From: Nitrospira bacterium HGW-Nitrospira-1
GTDB taxonomy: Bacteria; Nitrospirota; Thermodesulfovibrionia; Thermodesulfovibrionales; UBA6898
Assembly: GCA_002839535.1 (NCBI GenBank)
Contig: PGYF01000026.1
Coordinates: 3,634-15,242 of the forward strand
Length of the DNA: 11,609 nucleotides
Reading direction: 5' to 3'
The stretch's first letter is position 1. The number at the start of each line of letters is the position of its first letter. Under the pieces are notes generated by a model. The model was not told the DNA's origin. It searched no databases and saw only the letters and a list, made by a program, of their open reading frames with translations. The position numbers were made by a program, and so were the translations under genes. Shown here one piece after another: positions 1 through 7,391 of the stretch.

Positions 1-70
1 AATAGCCTTTTTCTAATATTTTTACCCACTCACATCCACGAAGACCCTAAATTTGTTTTGACTTTTGACG

Positions 71-91
71 CCCTGTGCTCTTGGCACAGGG
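71..91 (-). terminator. Hairpin after rfaE2, possible terminator without a T-tract
   Basis: A perfect inverted repeat has arms CCCTGTGC (71-78) and GCACAGGG (84-91) around a 5-nt loop. It starts 19 nt downstream of the rfaE2 stop on the minus strand. A stable GC-rich stem just after the last gene of a long operon suggests transcript-end formation or 3'-end protection. No run of T follows the stem on the minus strand, so it is not a canonical intrinsic terminator. The remaining left edge (1-70) is AT-rich and shows no gene. Confidence 0.4.
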
Positions 92-109
92 TTCTTCACT
101 AATTAGCGG

Positions 110-571
110 CTAATCTTTCGTCCTGATGATTTTTTCTATAATCCTTGTGGTAGAGACGCCTTTTACAAAAGGCAAGCTGCGGGTCTCTTTTGCAATATCA
201 GACCCTATGATGTCCTCTTCCCTCCAGTCTCCGCCTTTAACCAGGATGTCAGGCTTTACAGCTTTTATCAGGTTGTACGGCGTCTTTTCACAAAAGACAA
301 CTACATAGTCAACCACGGTAAGGCCAGCCAAAACCTCTGCCCTGTTTTTTTCTGAATTTATTGGCCTGCCGGGCTTTATGCGGGATACGGACAGATCAGA
401 GTTGAGTCCGATGATCAGCACATCCCCAAGTTTCCTTGCCTGTTTCAGATACCTGACATGACCTGCATGGAGAATATCAAAACAGCCGTTTGTAAAAACT
501 ATTTTTCTTCTTTCGGCCCTGAGCCTGGCGGCCATTTTTTTTATGTCTTTTCTGTCGAGTATTTTTTTCAT
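110..571 (-). CDS. rfaE2: D-glycero-beta-D-manno-heptose 1-phosphate adenylyltransferase (monofunctional RfaE2/HldE C-terminal type)
   Basis: This is a cytidylyltransferase-fold enzyme that transfers AMP from ATP to heptose 1-phosphate, giving ADP-heptose for the LPS inner core. In the 153-aa product the nucleotide-binding motif TNGCFDILHAGH occupies residues 27-38, with HAGH (35-38) as the HxGH signature. GRPIN (68-72), VKGGDW (111-116) and STTRII (140-145) are further family motifs. The frame stays open to a Met at 652, but that start would overlap the preceding thioesterase gene by 35 nt and add 27 residues unlike the family. The start at 571 gives the usual N-terminus; its ribosome site is weak. 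No sugar-kinase domain is attached, unlike enterobacterial HldE, so the heptose kinase must be encoded elsewhere. It is the last gene of the leftward operon. Confidence 0.9.
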   Translation of the reverse strand: MKKILDRKDIKKMAARLRAERRKIVFTNGCFDILHAGHVRYLKQARKLGDVLIIGLNSDLSVSRIKPGRPINSEKNRAEVLAGLTVVDYVVVFCEKTPYNLIKAVKPDILVKGGDWREEDIIGSDIAKETRSLPFVKGVSTTRIIEKIIRTKD

Positions 572-617
572 ACGCTCACATGAAGGGTCTGGAGTTTTGC
601 TGCCGCCATTTCCATGT

Positions 618-1022
618 TCATAATTCTGCCGCCGTGACTGCATCCATGACATTTTTCCTCAGCCGCAGGGGCTTCATATCCTGACCAACGCAGCCAAGTT
701 TCACTGTTGCCTCGACGAGTTTTTCGCCGCTCAGGTCCCGGCTGATCGTATGCCTGAATACTATGGACGCAGGGCCAACCCTTCCGACAGTTGTTTCTAT
801 CGCCATTATATCTCCATACCTTCCGGGAGAGAAATACTTTAAAGCCGCCTCAGCAACAACAAAATATACCCCCTCATCCATCAGCGCACGAAGACTCACG
901 CCCTTTGATTCCAGGAACTCAGTACGCGCACGTTCGACATATCTGAGATAATTTGCGTAATAGACAACGCCGCCGCAGTCAGTGTCCTCATAATATATGC
1001 GTATCTTAAGGGTATGACTCAT
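618..1022 (-). CDS. ybgC: YbgC/FadM-type hotdog-fold acyl-CoA thioesterase
   Basis: This 134-aa protein has the hotdog-fold thioesterase pattern of the YbgC family, which hydrolyses acyl-CoA and acyl-ACP-like thioesters in the cytoplasm. The signature YEDTDCGGVVYYANYL spans residues 11-26, and Asp15 is the expected catalytic residue. The length matches the family (about 130-140 aa). The start at 1022 lies 3 nt after the rseP stop, so the two are probably translationally coupled. In proteobacteria ybgC sits with tol-pal; no tol or pal gene is present here, where it lies between rseP and rfaE2. The exact acyl substrate cannot be read from the sequence; 4-hydroxybenzoyl-CoA-type thioesterases share the same signature. 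Confidence 0.88.
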   Translation of the reverse strand: MSHTLKIRIYYEDTDCGGVVYYANYLRYVERARTEFLESKGVSLRALMDEGVYFVVAEAALKYFSPGRYGDIMAIETTVGRVGPASIVFRHTISRDLSGEKLVEATVKLGCVGQDMKPLRLRKNVMDAVTAAEL

Positions 1023-1025
1023 TGA

Positions 1026-2366
1026 TTAGAACATCTTCCCTGCAAAAAGCCTTACAATATCATTATAAAAAGCAAAAGCCATCAGTGTCAGCAAAAAAAC
1101 AAGCCCTGCTCTCTGGGCGATCATGACCACATTTTTACTGAGCGGCCTCCTCCTTATGGTTTCGATGCCGAGGAACAGGATATGCCCGCCGTCGAGTATT
1201 GGTATCGGCAGGAGGTTCAGTATGCCGAGGTTTATGCTGATAACGGCCATGAAGGTAAAAAAGTTCAATGCGCCCTGAGACGCCTGCTCGCCCGCCATCT
1301 GAAATATCATGATAGGACCGCCTATGGTATTTGAAGGGATTACGCGTTGAATGAGTTTTACCATAGAGACCACGGTAAGAACAGATATGTCCCACGTCCG
1401 CTTCAGCCCAAGCGAAACAGCTTCAGGCAGACCATACTTTTTGATAAAATCGTTTCCCGCAGGTTTTATGCCGATAAGCCCTATTGACTTTTCATCTCCG
1501 TCCGGAGTTTTATAGGTCTCTTTCCTGGGGGTTATCGTCATATCCATCACCTGTCCACCCCTTTGTATCCTGAACCGGAGCGGTTTCTCAGGACTTGCGT
1601 GTATCAGCATCGTCATATCCTGCCAGGTTTTCAGGGTTGTCCCGCTGATCTCTATAATCCTGTCGCCTTTTAACAGACCTGCCTCATCTGCGCGCAAGCC
1701 TTTCATCACCTCTCCAACCACAGGGAAAAGAAGCGGCTCTATCCCTATAGACCAGACCTCTTTATCTTCACCAAAGATGTTCTTGTCGGCCTTTTTCTCA
1801 GGGCGCACAGGAATATCAAAAACACGACCATTTCTTTTGATTTTAAATAAAAGTGTTTTGCCGGGATTATCGTTCAGGATCGTCAGGATATCAAGCCAGC
1901 TTTCAACGGCCTTTCCGTTTATCTGTACAACCCTGTCCCCGGTCAAAAGACCGGCTGCGGCAGCAGGGGAATTTTCCTGGACTTTCCCGATATCAGACAA
2001 AGGCAGCGGGACCCCCAACAGAAAAATCAGGACAAAAACCTTTGCTGCAAACAAGAGGTTAAAAAACGGACCCGAAAACACGATCGCAAACCGCTTCCAG
2101 ACAGGCTGATAATTATATGCCCTGTTTTTTTCTGATTCATCGAGTTCTTCTCCGGGCTCTTCCCCAAGCATCTTCACATAGCCCCCGAGTGGGACTGCAG
2201 AAAGAAGATATTCCGTCTCACCGAATTTCCAGCCTATTATTTTAGGGCCGAATCCAAGAGAAAATTTCAAGACCTTCACTCCCAGCAGTTTCGCCAGGAG
2301 AAAGTGTCCGGCCTCATGCACGAAGATCAGGACACCAAGCAGGACTACAGCATAGATAATTATCAT
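1026..2366 (-). CDS. rseP: RIP metalloprotease RseP (site-2 protease)
   Basis: This is an inner-membrane zinc protease that cuts transmembrane segments of substrates such as anti-sigma factors and leftover signal peptides. The 446-aa product starts with a membrane segment carrying the zinc motif HEAGH (17-21). A second membrane region follows the GPFFN motif (about 99-103). Two PDZ domains lie at about 122-190 and 205-282, and the NLLPIPILDGGH motif (384-395) supplies the third zinc ligand, Asp392. A last membrane helix is near 420-437. The double PDZ and the length are typical of RseP rather than of one-PDZ homologues. Its ATG overlaps the dxr stop by 4 nt (ATGA), with an AAGGAG ribosome site inside the end of dxr. 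dxr-rseP adjacency is a widely conserved arrangement. Confidence 0.96.
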   Translation of the reverse strand: MIIIYAVVLLGVLIFVHEAGHFLLAKLLGVKVLKFSLGFGPKIIGWKFGETEYLLSAVPLGGYVKMLGEEPGEELDESEKNRAYNYQPVWKRFAIVFSGPFFNLLFAAKVFVLIFLLGVPLPLSDIGKVQENSPAAAAGLLTGDRVVQINGKAVESWLDILTILNDNPGKTLLFKIKRNGRVFDIPVRPEKKADKNIFGEDKEVWSIGIEPLLFPVVGEVMKGLRADEAGLLKGDRIIEISGTTLKTWQDMTMLIHASPEKPLRFRIQRGGQVMDMTITPRKETYKTPDGDEKSIGLIGIKPAGNDFIKKYGLPEAVSLGLKRTWDISVLTVVSMVKLIQRVIPSNTIGGPIMIFQMAGEQASQGALNFFTFMAVISINLGILNLLPIPILDGGHILFLGIETIRRRPLSKNVVMIAQRAGLVFLLTLMAFAFYNDIVRLFAGKMF

Positions 2367-3529
2367 ATTCCCAACTCCTTAACATAGTGTTCGGCTTTTT
2401 CTCTCGCCCATCTGTCGGCTTCAAGCACATCATTGAGATCAGGCGCCAAAAGCGCTGTATGACTTTCAACAGTTTTTCTTATCACAGCGGGTATATCATT
2501 GAAACCTATTTTATTTTCTAAAAAAGCATACACGGCAATTTCATTGGCAGCATTCAGGACAGCCGGCGCGGTCCCGCCTGTTTTCATCGCCTCATAGGCA
2601 TACGAAAGACAGGGGAACATATCATGGTCAGGCTTCCTGAATGTCAAAGACCCTATTTTTTCGAGCTCAAGACCAGGGATTGGCTCAGCAAGCCTCTCAG
2701 GATACGAAAGCGCATAGGCAATCGGCCCCCGCATGTCAGGCATGGACAGTTGGGCCAGACAACTCCTGTCTTTGAATTCAACCAGGGAATGTATTATGCT
2801 CTGCGGATGTATCAGCACATCGACTTTTTCAGGGGGCAGATCGAAAAGCCGGCAGGCCTCGATAACCTCAAGACCCTTGTTCATCAATGTTGCGGAATCA
2901 ATCGTAATCTTCCTGCCCATGCTCCAGTTCGGATGCCTCAGGGCGTCTTTTGCCTTGATGTTCTTCAGGGCATTTTTAGTTTTGTTTATGAAAGGGCCGC
3001 CCGAGGCAGTCAGGATTATTCTCCTGATCTCTGCGCTGTTACGGCCTTCGATACACTGCGAAACAGCTGAATGCTCACTGTCCACAGGGATGATATTCAC
3101 CTTGTTTTTCTTCGCTTCCTTCATGATGATATCACCGGCCATCACAAGCGCCTCCTTGTTTGCAATGCCGACTGTCTTCCCTGCCCTTATGGCTGTTATG
3201 GTAGGAAGCAATCCGGCTGAGCCTGCGATAGCGGAAATAACAAAATCAGCGTCAGCATGGCCTGCAACACGGTTGACGCCTTCAGCGCCGGAGAGTATTT
3301 CAATCCCACCAACCCTTTTGCTAAACCGTTTACTCAGGGCATAAGCAGCAGCCGTGTCTGCCATAACAGCAAGGTTGGGACTGAATGTTTTTATCTGCTG
3401 TTCGAATAGATCAATATTGCTTCCTGCGGACATGGCCACAACCCTGAAGCGTCCCCTGTTCTGTGCTATCACCTCAAGGGTATTCCGGCCTATTGACCCT
3501 GTAGAGCCTAATATGGCGATATTTTTCAT
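2363..3529 (-). CDS. dxr: 1-deoxy-D-xylulose 5-phosphate reductoisomerase
   Basis: Dxr converts 1-deoxy-D-xylulose 5-phosphate to 2-C-methyl-D-erythritol 4-phosphate using NADPH and a divalent metal. This is the committed step of the MEP isoprenoid pathway, which feeds undecaprenyl carriers and quinones. The 388-aa product has the NADPH-binding GSTGSIG loop at 8-14. The metal and substrate motif VDSEHSA (149-155) supplies Asp150 and Glu152, and MNKGLEVIEA (216-225) supplies Glu221. The length is normal. The start at 3529 has no visible Shine-Dalgarno sequence, and a TATAAT hexamer lies only 6 nt upstream, which raises the possibility of a leaderless transcript. A 43-nt gap separates it from the glycosyltransferase-like gene, much wider than most other junctions in this operon. 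Confidence 0.97.
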   Translation of the reverse strand: MKNIAILGSTGSIGRNTLEVIAQNRGRFRVVAMSAGSNIDLFEQQIKTFSPNLAVMADTAAAYALSKRFSKRVGGIEILSGAEGVNRVAGHADADFVISAIAGSAGLLPTITAIRAGKTVGIANKEALVMAGDIIMKEAKKNKVNIIPVDSEHSAVSQCIEGRNSAEIRRIILTASGGPFINKTKNALKNIKAKDALRHPNWSMGRKITIDSATLMNKGLEVIEACRLFDLPPEKVDVLIHPQSIIHSLVEFKDRSCLAQLSMPDMRGPIAYALSYPERLAEPIPGLELEKIGSLTFRKPDHDMFPCLSYAYEAMKTGGTAPAVLNAANEIAVYAFLENKIGFNDIPAVIRKTVESHTALLAPDLNDVLEADRWAREKAEHYVKELGI

Positions 3530-3535
3530 CTATTG

Positions 3536-3541
3536 ATTATA
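3536..3541 (-). promoter_or_regulatory. Possible -10 element directly upstream of dxr (leaderless start)
   Basis: On the minus strand a perfect TATAAT is followed by 6 nt and then the dxr ATG. Transcription from this hexamer would begin at or next to the start codon. No good -35 is visible at 16-18 nt (the sequence there is A-rich), and the region is AT-rich, so chance is a real alternative. Confidence 0.3.
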
Positions 3542-3566
3542 CAAAATAAGCAGGTTTTTTATCCGC

Positions 3567-3583
3567 CCCTGTTTAGAACAGGG
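3567..3583 (-). terminator. Hairpin across the stop codon of the glycosyltransferase-like gene
   Basis: A perfect 7-bp inverted repeat (CCCTGTT at 3567-3573, AACAGGG at 3577-3583) with a 3-nt loop overlaps the stop codon at 3573-3575. No T-tract follows on the minus strand. It could attenuate transcription before dxr or protect a 3' end. Its CCCTGT/ACAGGG core resembles the hairpin at 71-91. Confidence 0.3.
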
Positions 3584-5507
3584 TTGCAGACGTCACTGAA
3601 TTTGCAGGCATTCGAAGATTTGATTTCAAGAGTTCGTTCCAGGCAATGTCGGTTATATAGAAAGAATGGATGGCATTGCCAATCATAGTGAGGTAAGAGC
3701 CTTCTTTGATCTGTTCTGAAATCTTCTTCATGCCCGCAGAGTTTACGCCGAAGTTATTTTCGACCAGGGCGCAAAACAGCCCTATGTTTTTCACAGCGCC
3801 TTCAGTTTCAGACCCTCTATTCCACCAAAACTTATTATTAGAAAGATAATTACTTATGCCCGCTGTCTTCTCCACTATTTCAGCCTGTCTCTCTTTGTAG
3901 AGATTCCAGAGTTTGTCCTGCATGGCATATGCGGTTTTGGTTATTTCGGAAAGGCCTAATCTTTTGTCCGGGTATCCAAGTCCGGCAAGCTCCTCAACAG
4001 CAAACAGCATGACGTCCCCCCAGAACTGCCTGTTGAATTCAAGGGACAAATCTATGTTGCTGTTGTCTGCCAATATGCCGCTTCTGAATTCATTATTGTA
4101 GTTGGTCTGAAGCGTGCGTTTATGCAGCAGCGGCATATTAGACGAGACGAATCTCTGCTTCAGTCTTTTTCTCAGGATGCGTCCTAAAACAGGTCCGGCC
4201 ATCCGTAACTTCAGGCCGGCAAAGGGGATGAAGTGCCGGAGCCCTGCCGGCGTAAAAACGTAATTGCCTGTATAAACCGTTCGTGCATTTTCCGTCTCTG
4301 TAAAGTCATCCCTGTGGAGATAAAGCTGTGTCCTTGTGGGATGGAGTCCGTAAAAAAAGCCCAAAGCCCTTTTTGAAAAATCGTCAAGACAATCCCTGAC
4401 AGTATGGTCTCCGGACAGACTACAGGGGTATTTTTGGGGATGCGATGAGCTATTGTAACCGAATAATTTCGCCATGTCATGATATTCCGCTGAGGAGTTT
4501 TTGGGCGATTGATTGTCATGAAAGATGCATTTTTCATCAGGCGCAGTGCGGGACAGGGTTTCAAAAAAAAGAATGATATCCTCCAGAAAAGTATTGATCA
4601 TGACTGAGGGCGAAACAGGCGGGTCGCCCACAACCTTGCCGGTGACAATCTCGACGTCGCTTGTGTCAAATATTTTATCTAACCAGTAAAAATAGTTAAT
4701 AAACGGTATGTCCTCCAGGCAGCCGCCGCGTCTGATCTTTACCCTGAATTCTTCATCACTGTCGAGAAAATAGATAAGGGCCTTCTCCCTGGATTCTCCC
4801 AAAAATGCATGCAGCCAAAATGTATGCAGACAGAGATATGCGATGTTCCTTGAAATTGAAGCGCCTTTGTGAGACGGCGCGGGTTTGCGGGTTTCGCCGA
4901 TCAGCGTCTGTAGATGTTCCTTGTATTGAGAAGGGATATGTCCGAGCAATTCAGCCTGCTCGTCAAGGCCGACATAGTATGTTAGGACGCCTGCTGCCAT
5001 TGTCTCTGCGCATATTTTCTTTATCTTCCGGATGTTTTCTTCATCTTTGCTGTCATCGATGACAAACGCCCTGATTTTATTGTAAACAGGCACGCCCTGT
5101 GTATTTTTCGTGAACCCGCCATACTGGAAAATCCGGCATTGTTCAACAAGGCTCTCAAGACAATTTTTCAGCATTATCGGCCTGTCGGCTACCGGGATGA
5201 CCACCAGAAAATGGCGTCGTGTATCAGTGTGTTCAAAAGAGAGAATATGTTCAAGTTCTATATACAGATTGCGTTGGAGGGCCAGCAGGTCTTCGTCAAA
5301 TTCTTTATCCGCCGCCTCTTTCTCTGTGAACCTGATGGCGGTCTCATAGAGGGATTTCAGAGATTCCAGTTCATCGCACAGGCCCTTGCGGCTGTCTATG
5401 CCCTTTAAACAGGAAAAAAATTGCTTTTTGATGTTCTCTGCAGCAGTCTTGCCAAGAAAGATTCTGAAGAAAATATTCAGGTTATTGAAGAGTTCGCTCT
5501 CCCTCAA
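3573..5507 (-). CDS. GT-A-like glycosyltransferase family protein, target unknown
   Basis: This 644-aa protein probably transfers a sugar from a nucleotide-sugar donor; the acceptor is unknown. After about 95 mostly helical residues comes a GT2/GT-A-like core. HFLVVIPVADRP (99-110) looks like the first nucleotide-binding strand. AFVIDDSKDEEN (147-158) and GASISRN (215-221) follow, and LIYFLDSDEEF (244-254) offers a DxD metal site at Asp249-Asp251. TGNYVFTPAG (413-422) and MPLLHKRT (458-465) resemble later acceptor-side and metal-ligand motifs of GT-A enzymes. The last 160-180 residues are helical with no recognised domain. No signal peptide or clear membrane helix is seen. The first possible codon is TTG at 5507, because an in-frame TAA directly precedes it and the first Met is residue 112. 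A modest AAGGTG lies 5 nt upstream. It sits 9 nt after the ThDP-enzyme stop, so the two are likely co-expressed. Confidence 0.7.
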   Translation of the reverse strand: MRESELFNNLNIFFRIFLGKTAAENIKKQFFSCLKGIDSRKGLCDELESLKSLYETAIRFTEKEAADKEFDEDLLALQRNLYIELEHILSFEHTDTRRHFLVVIPVADRPIMLKNCLESLVEQCRIFQYGGFTKNTQGVPVYNKIRAFVIDDSKDEENIRKIKKICAETMAAGVLTYYVGLDEQAELLGHIPSQYKEHLQTLIGETRKPAPSHKGASISRNIAYLCLHTFWLHAFLGESREKALIYFLDSDEEFRVKIRRGGCLEDIPFINYFYWLDKIFDTSDVEIVTGKVVGDPPVSPSVMINTFLEDIILFFETLSRTAPDEKCIFHDNQSPKNSSAEYHDMAKLFGYNSSSHPQKYPCSLSGDHTVRDCLDDFSKRALGFFYGLHPTRTQLYLHRDDFTETENARTVYTGNYVFTPAGLRHFIPFAGLKLRMAGPVLGRILRKRLKQRFVSSNMPLLHKRTLQTNYNNEFRSGILADNSNIDLSLEFNRQFWGDVMLFAVEELAGLGYPDKRLGLSEITKTAYAMQDKLWNLYKERQAEIVEKTAGISNYLSNNKFWWNRGSETEGAVKNIGLFCALVENNFGVNSAGMKKISEQIKEGSYLTMIGNAIHSFYITDIAWNELLKSNLRMPANSVTSATLF

Positions 5508-5516
5508 TTACGCACC

Positions 5517-7166
5517 TTATCTCCCTGATGAATATTGGGGAAACTCGTCCTTGTCAAGGATTAATTCGACAAGATTTATTTTGTCCATAAAATCCGCTGT
5601 TTGAAATACGCCCTCGGCCTCTGCCTGCGAAGCCACTCTGAAATACTCTATATTGAATGCTTCCGCGAGTTTCCTGTAATCAGGGTTTATAAATTCACTG
5701 GCGATGAATCTGCCGGCATAATTATAAAACTGATTTTTCCTGACAAGCCCCAGGGATGCATTGTTAAGGAGTATGATCGTAATAGGGATATTGCAGTTCA
5801 CCGCTGTCATAATCTCCATACAGCACATCTGGAATCCGCCGTCCCCCAAAATCGCAATAACAGGCTTCTCTGCTGCAAGTTTTGCGCCGATGGCAGCCGG
5901 GACTGCATGACCCAAAGAGGAGATGCCGGAATTCGGGAAGTAGCTTCTGCTTTTTAACACATGACAGAAACGCTGCATGTAAATAATATTATCATCGAAA
6001 ATCAATACATCACCGTTAAAGTAGTCATTCAACATGTTCAGGAAATTGCTGACGAGCATAAATCCATTGTCCTTTGTATCCTGGCTCAGGTATTTTGACT
6101 TGCAGGTCTTGACTTCCTTCGGGTCTTTCGGATTGATGATATGGGTGCGGACTTTTTCATTGAGGCGGCTAAATACCTTTTTCACATCGGCGTCAAGGGC
6201 GATATCGGCAGTAAAAACTTTATTGAGGCAATTTCTATTATTGTCTATCTGGATAATCTTCTTGCCCTTGATCAGTTCATTGTTCCAGTTGTAACTTGTT
6301 CTCTCCCCGAAGCTTGCGCCGGCGATAATAAGAAGATCCGCTTTTTCCGTTATATATCTGAATGCCGGTTCATTTGAAGTTATTCCAAGCACACCCAGAG
6401 AAAGGTCGGACGTCTCAGACAGTACGCCGCGCGCCTTCAGGGTTGTGGCAACCGGGATATTCGATTTTACGCAAAAATCCGATATGGCCTGCTCAGCATC
6501 AGAAGCAATGGTCCCGTACCCTGCAATGACAACGGGATGAACAGCGTTATTTATCAGGCTGACCATGGCATCAGCCGGCAAAAGAGTCTCGGAGAGGGGA
6601 TAACCCGGGTCGAAATTTATATTATCCAGAAGGCTGCCGTCAACAGTTTCTTTCAGCACATTGTAGGGAAGACTCAGCAGGACAGGCCCTGGGTTTTTGG
6701 ACAGGAGAATCCCCGTTGTTTTTCTGAGGACAGTCAGGAGATAATCCGTCCTCTGGAGAAGACTGTTATATTTTGTAATGCCCCTGAATAAATCGTGCTG
6801 GTTTATGCAGGAACCTTCACCGGAGCTTTCCTGTAAAGCGCCCTTCCCAAAGGAGTATGTCGGCGTCTCACCGGTCAGGGCAAGCACCGGCAGATTGTCC
6901 ATGTAAGCATTTGCCAGGCCTGTCACGAGGTTGGTGGCTCCGGGCCCTGCAGTTGCAATGCAGACCCCTGGTTTTCCGGATACCTGCGCATAACCGCCTG
7001 CCATAAAGGATGCCCCCTGTTCGTGTTTTGCAAGCACGGATTTGATCGGTGAATTGTAGATGGCGTCATAGAGGGGAAGGATATGAGCGCCTGGAATGCC
7101 GAAAACATATTCTGCGCCAAGCCTCTCAATGTAGTTTACAAACAATTCACTGACTTTGATATCCAT
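5517..7166 (-). CDS. Thiamine-diphosphate-dependent enzyme, acetolactate synthase large-subunit-like
   Basis: The 549-aa product has the three-domain layout of the acetolactate synthase/pyruvate oxidase family, which joins or decarboxylates 2-keto acids on ThDP. The N-terminal domain carries FGIPGAHILPLYDA (22-35), the catalytic Glu49 in KHEQGA (47-52) and GPGATNLVTG (74-83). The C-terminal domain has the ThDP-Mg motif GDG-X24-NN (441-443 and 468-469). Where acetohydroxyacid synthases usually read GMVRQWQ, this protein reads GLVRKNQ (473-479), so the Met and Trp shaping the acceptor pocket are Leu474 and Asn478. No small ACT-domain regulatory subunit gene is adjacent. I therefore do not call it ilvB. 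Alternatives include a catabolic acetolactate synthase, another carboligase or a 2-keto-acid decarboxylase. It starts 2 nt after the preceding small gene, without a clear ribosome site, which suggests coupling. Confidence 0.85.
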   Translation of the reverse strand: MDIKVSELFVNYIERLGAEYVFGIPGAHILPLYDAIYNSPIKSVLAKHEQGASFMAGGYAQVSGKPGVCIATAGPGATNLVTGLANAYMDNLPVLALTGETPTYSFGKGALQESSGEGSCINQHDLFRGITKYNSLLQRTDYLLTVLRKTTGILLSKNPGPVLLSLPYNVLKETVDGSLLDNINFDPGYPLSETLLPADAMVSLINNAVHPVVIAGYGTIASDAEQAISDFCVKSNIPVATTLKARGVLSETSDLSLGVLGITSNEPAFRYITEKADLLIIAGASFGERTSYNWNNELIKGKKIIQIDNNRNCLNKVFTADIALDADVKKVFSRLNEKVRTHIINPKDPKEVKTCKSKYLSQDTKDNGFMLVSNFLNMLNDYFNGDVLIFDDNIIYMQRFCHVLKSRSYFPNSGISSLGHAVPAAIGAKLAAEKPVIAILGDGGFQMCCMEIMTAVNCNIPITIILLNNASLGLVRKNQFYNYAGRFIASEFINPDYRKLAEAFNIEYFRVASQAEAEGVFQTADFMDKINLVELILDKDEFPQYSSGR

Positions 7167-7168
7167 TG

Positions 7169-7357
7169 CTATATAAACCGTTTATTCAGCTTGCGCACGG
7201 CCCGAATAAAGGTTTTTCTGCCTTCTCCCGAGTCAATGTCAATACCCTGTCCTGTTAGTTCCTCTCTCAGTTTTTCGAGGGCCTGCAGGTATATACTGTC
7301 AACCTCGAAAGAGGTCTTGATCTGATGCGATTTTTCTTCTTCACTTATGTTCGGCAT
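7169..7357 (-). CDS. Small 62-aa protein, possible ribbon-helix-helix regulator
   Basis: I do not recognise this gene with certainty. The chosen ATG at 7357 has AGAGG 5 nt upstream; a GTG at 7363 in the same frame would overlap that ribosome site. The order of elements suggests a short strand (IKTSFEV), an amphipathic helix (SIYLQALEKLREELTGQG), a turn, and a basic helix (GRKTFIRAVRKLNKRF). That layout resembles the ribbon-helix-helix (CopG/Arc) fold used by small DNA-binding repressors. This is inference from pattern only. It lies 2 nt before the ThDP-enzyme gene and 34 nt after the zinc-protein gene, so it is co-transcribed and might autoregulate the operon. A small accessory protein is the alternative. 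Confidence 0.6.
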   Translation of the reverse strand: MPNISEEEKSHQIKTSFEVDSIYLQALEKLREELTGQGIDIDSGEGRKTFIRAVRKLNKRFI

Positions 7358-7391
7358 ACCCACCTCTGTTGATCAAAAAGCAAAGACTCTG

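Noticed and set aside
572..652. N-terminal extension of rfaE2 to the Met at 652
   Set aside because: It would overlap ybgC by 35 nt and add 27 residues not seen in the family; the Met at 571 gives the usual start.
2733..3344. Plus-strand open frame of 203 codons
   Set aside because: It is antisense to dxr, whose motifs are intact on the minus strand; it has no family features or ribosome site.
4211..4564. Minus-strand frame of 117 codons inside the glycosyltransferase-like gene
   Set aside because: It is out of frame with the motif-bearing product on the same strand and has no recognisable features.
5517..7166. Naming the ThDP enzyme ilvB
   Set aside because: Acceptor-pocket residues differ from biosynthetic acetohydroxyacid synthase and there is no regulatory subunit gene nearby.
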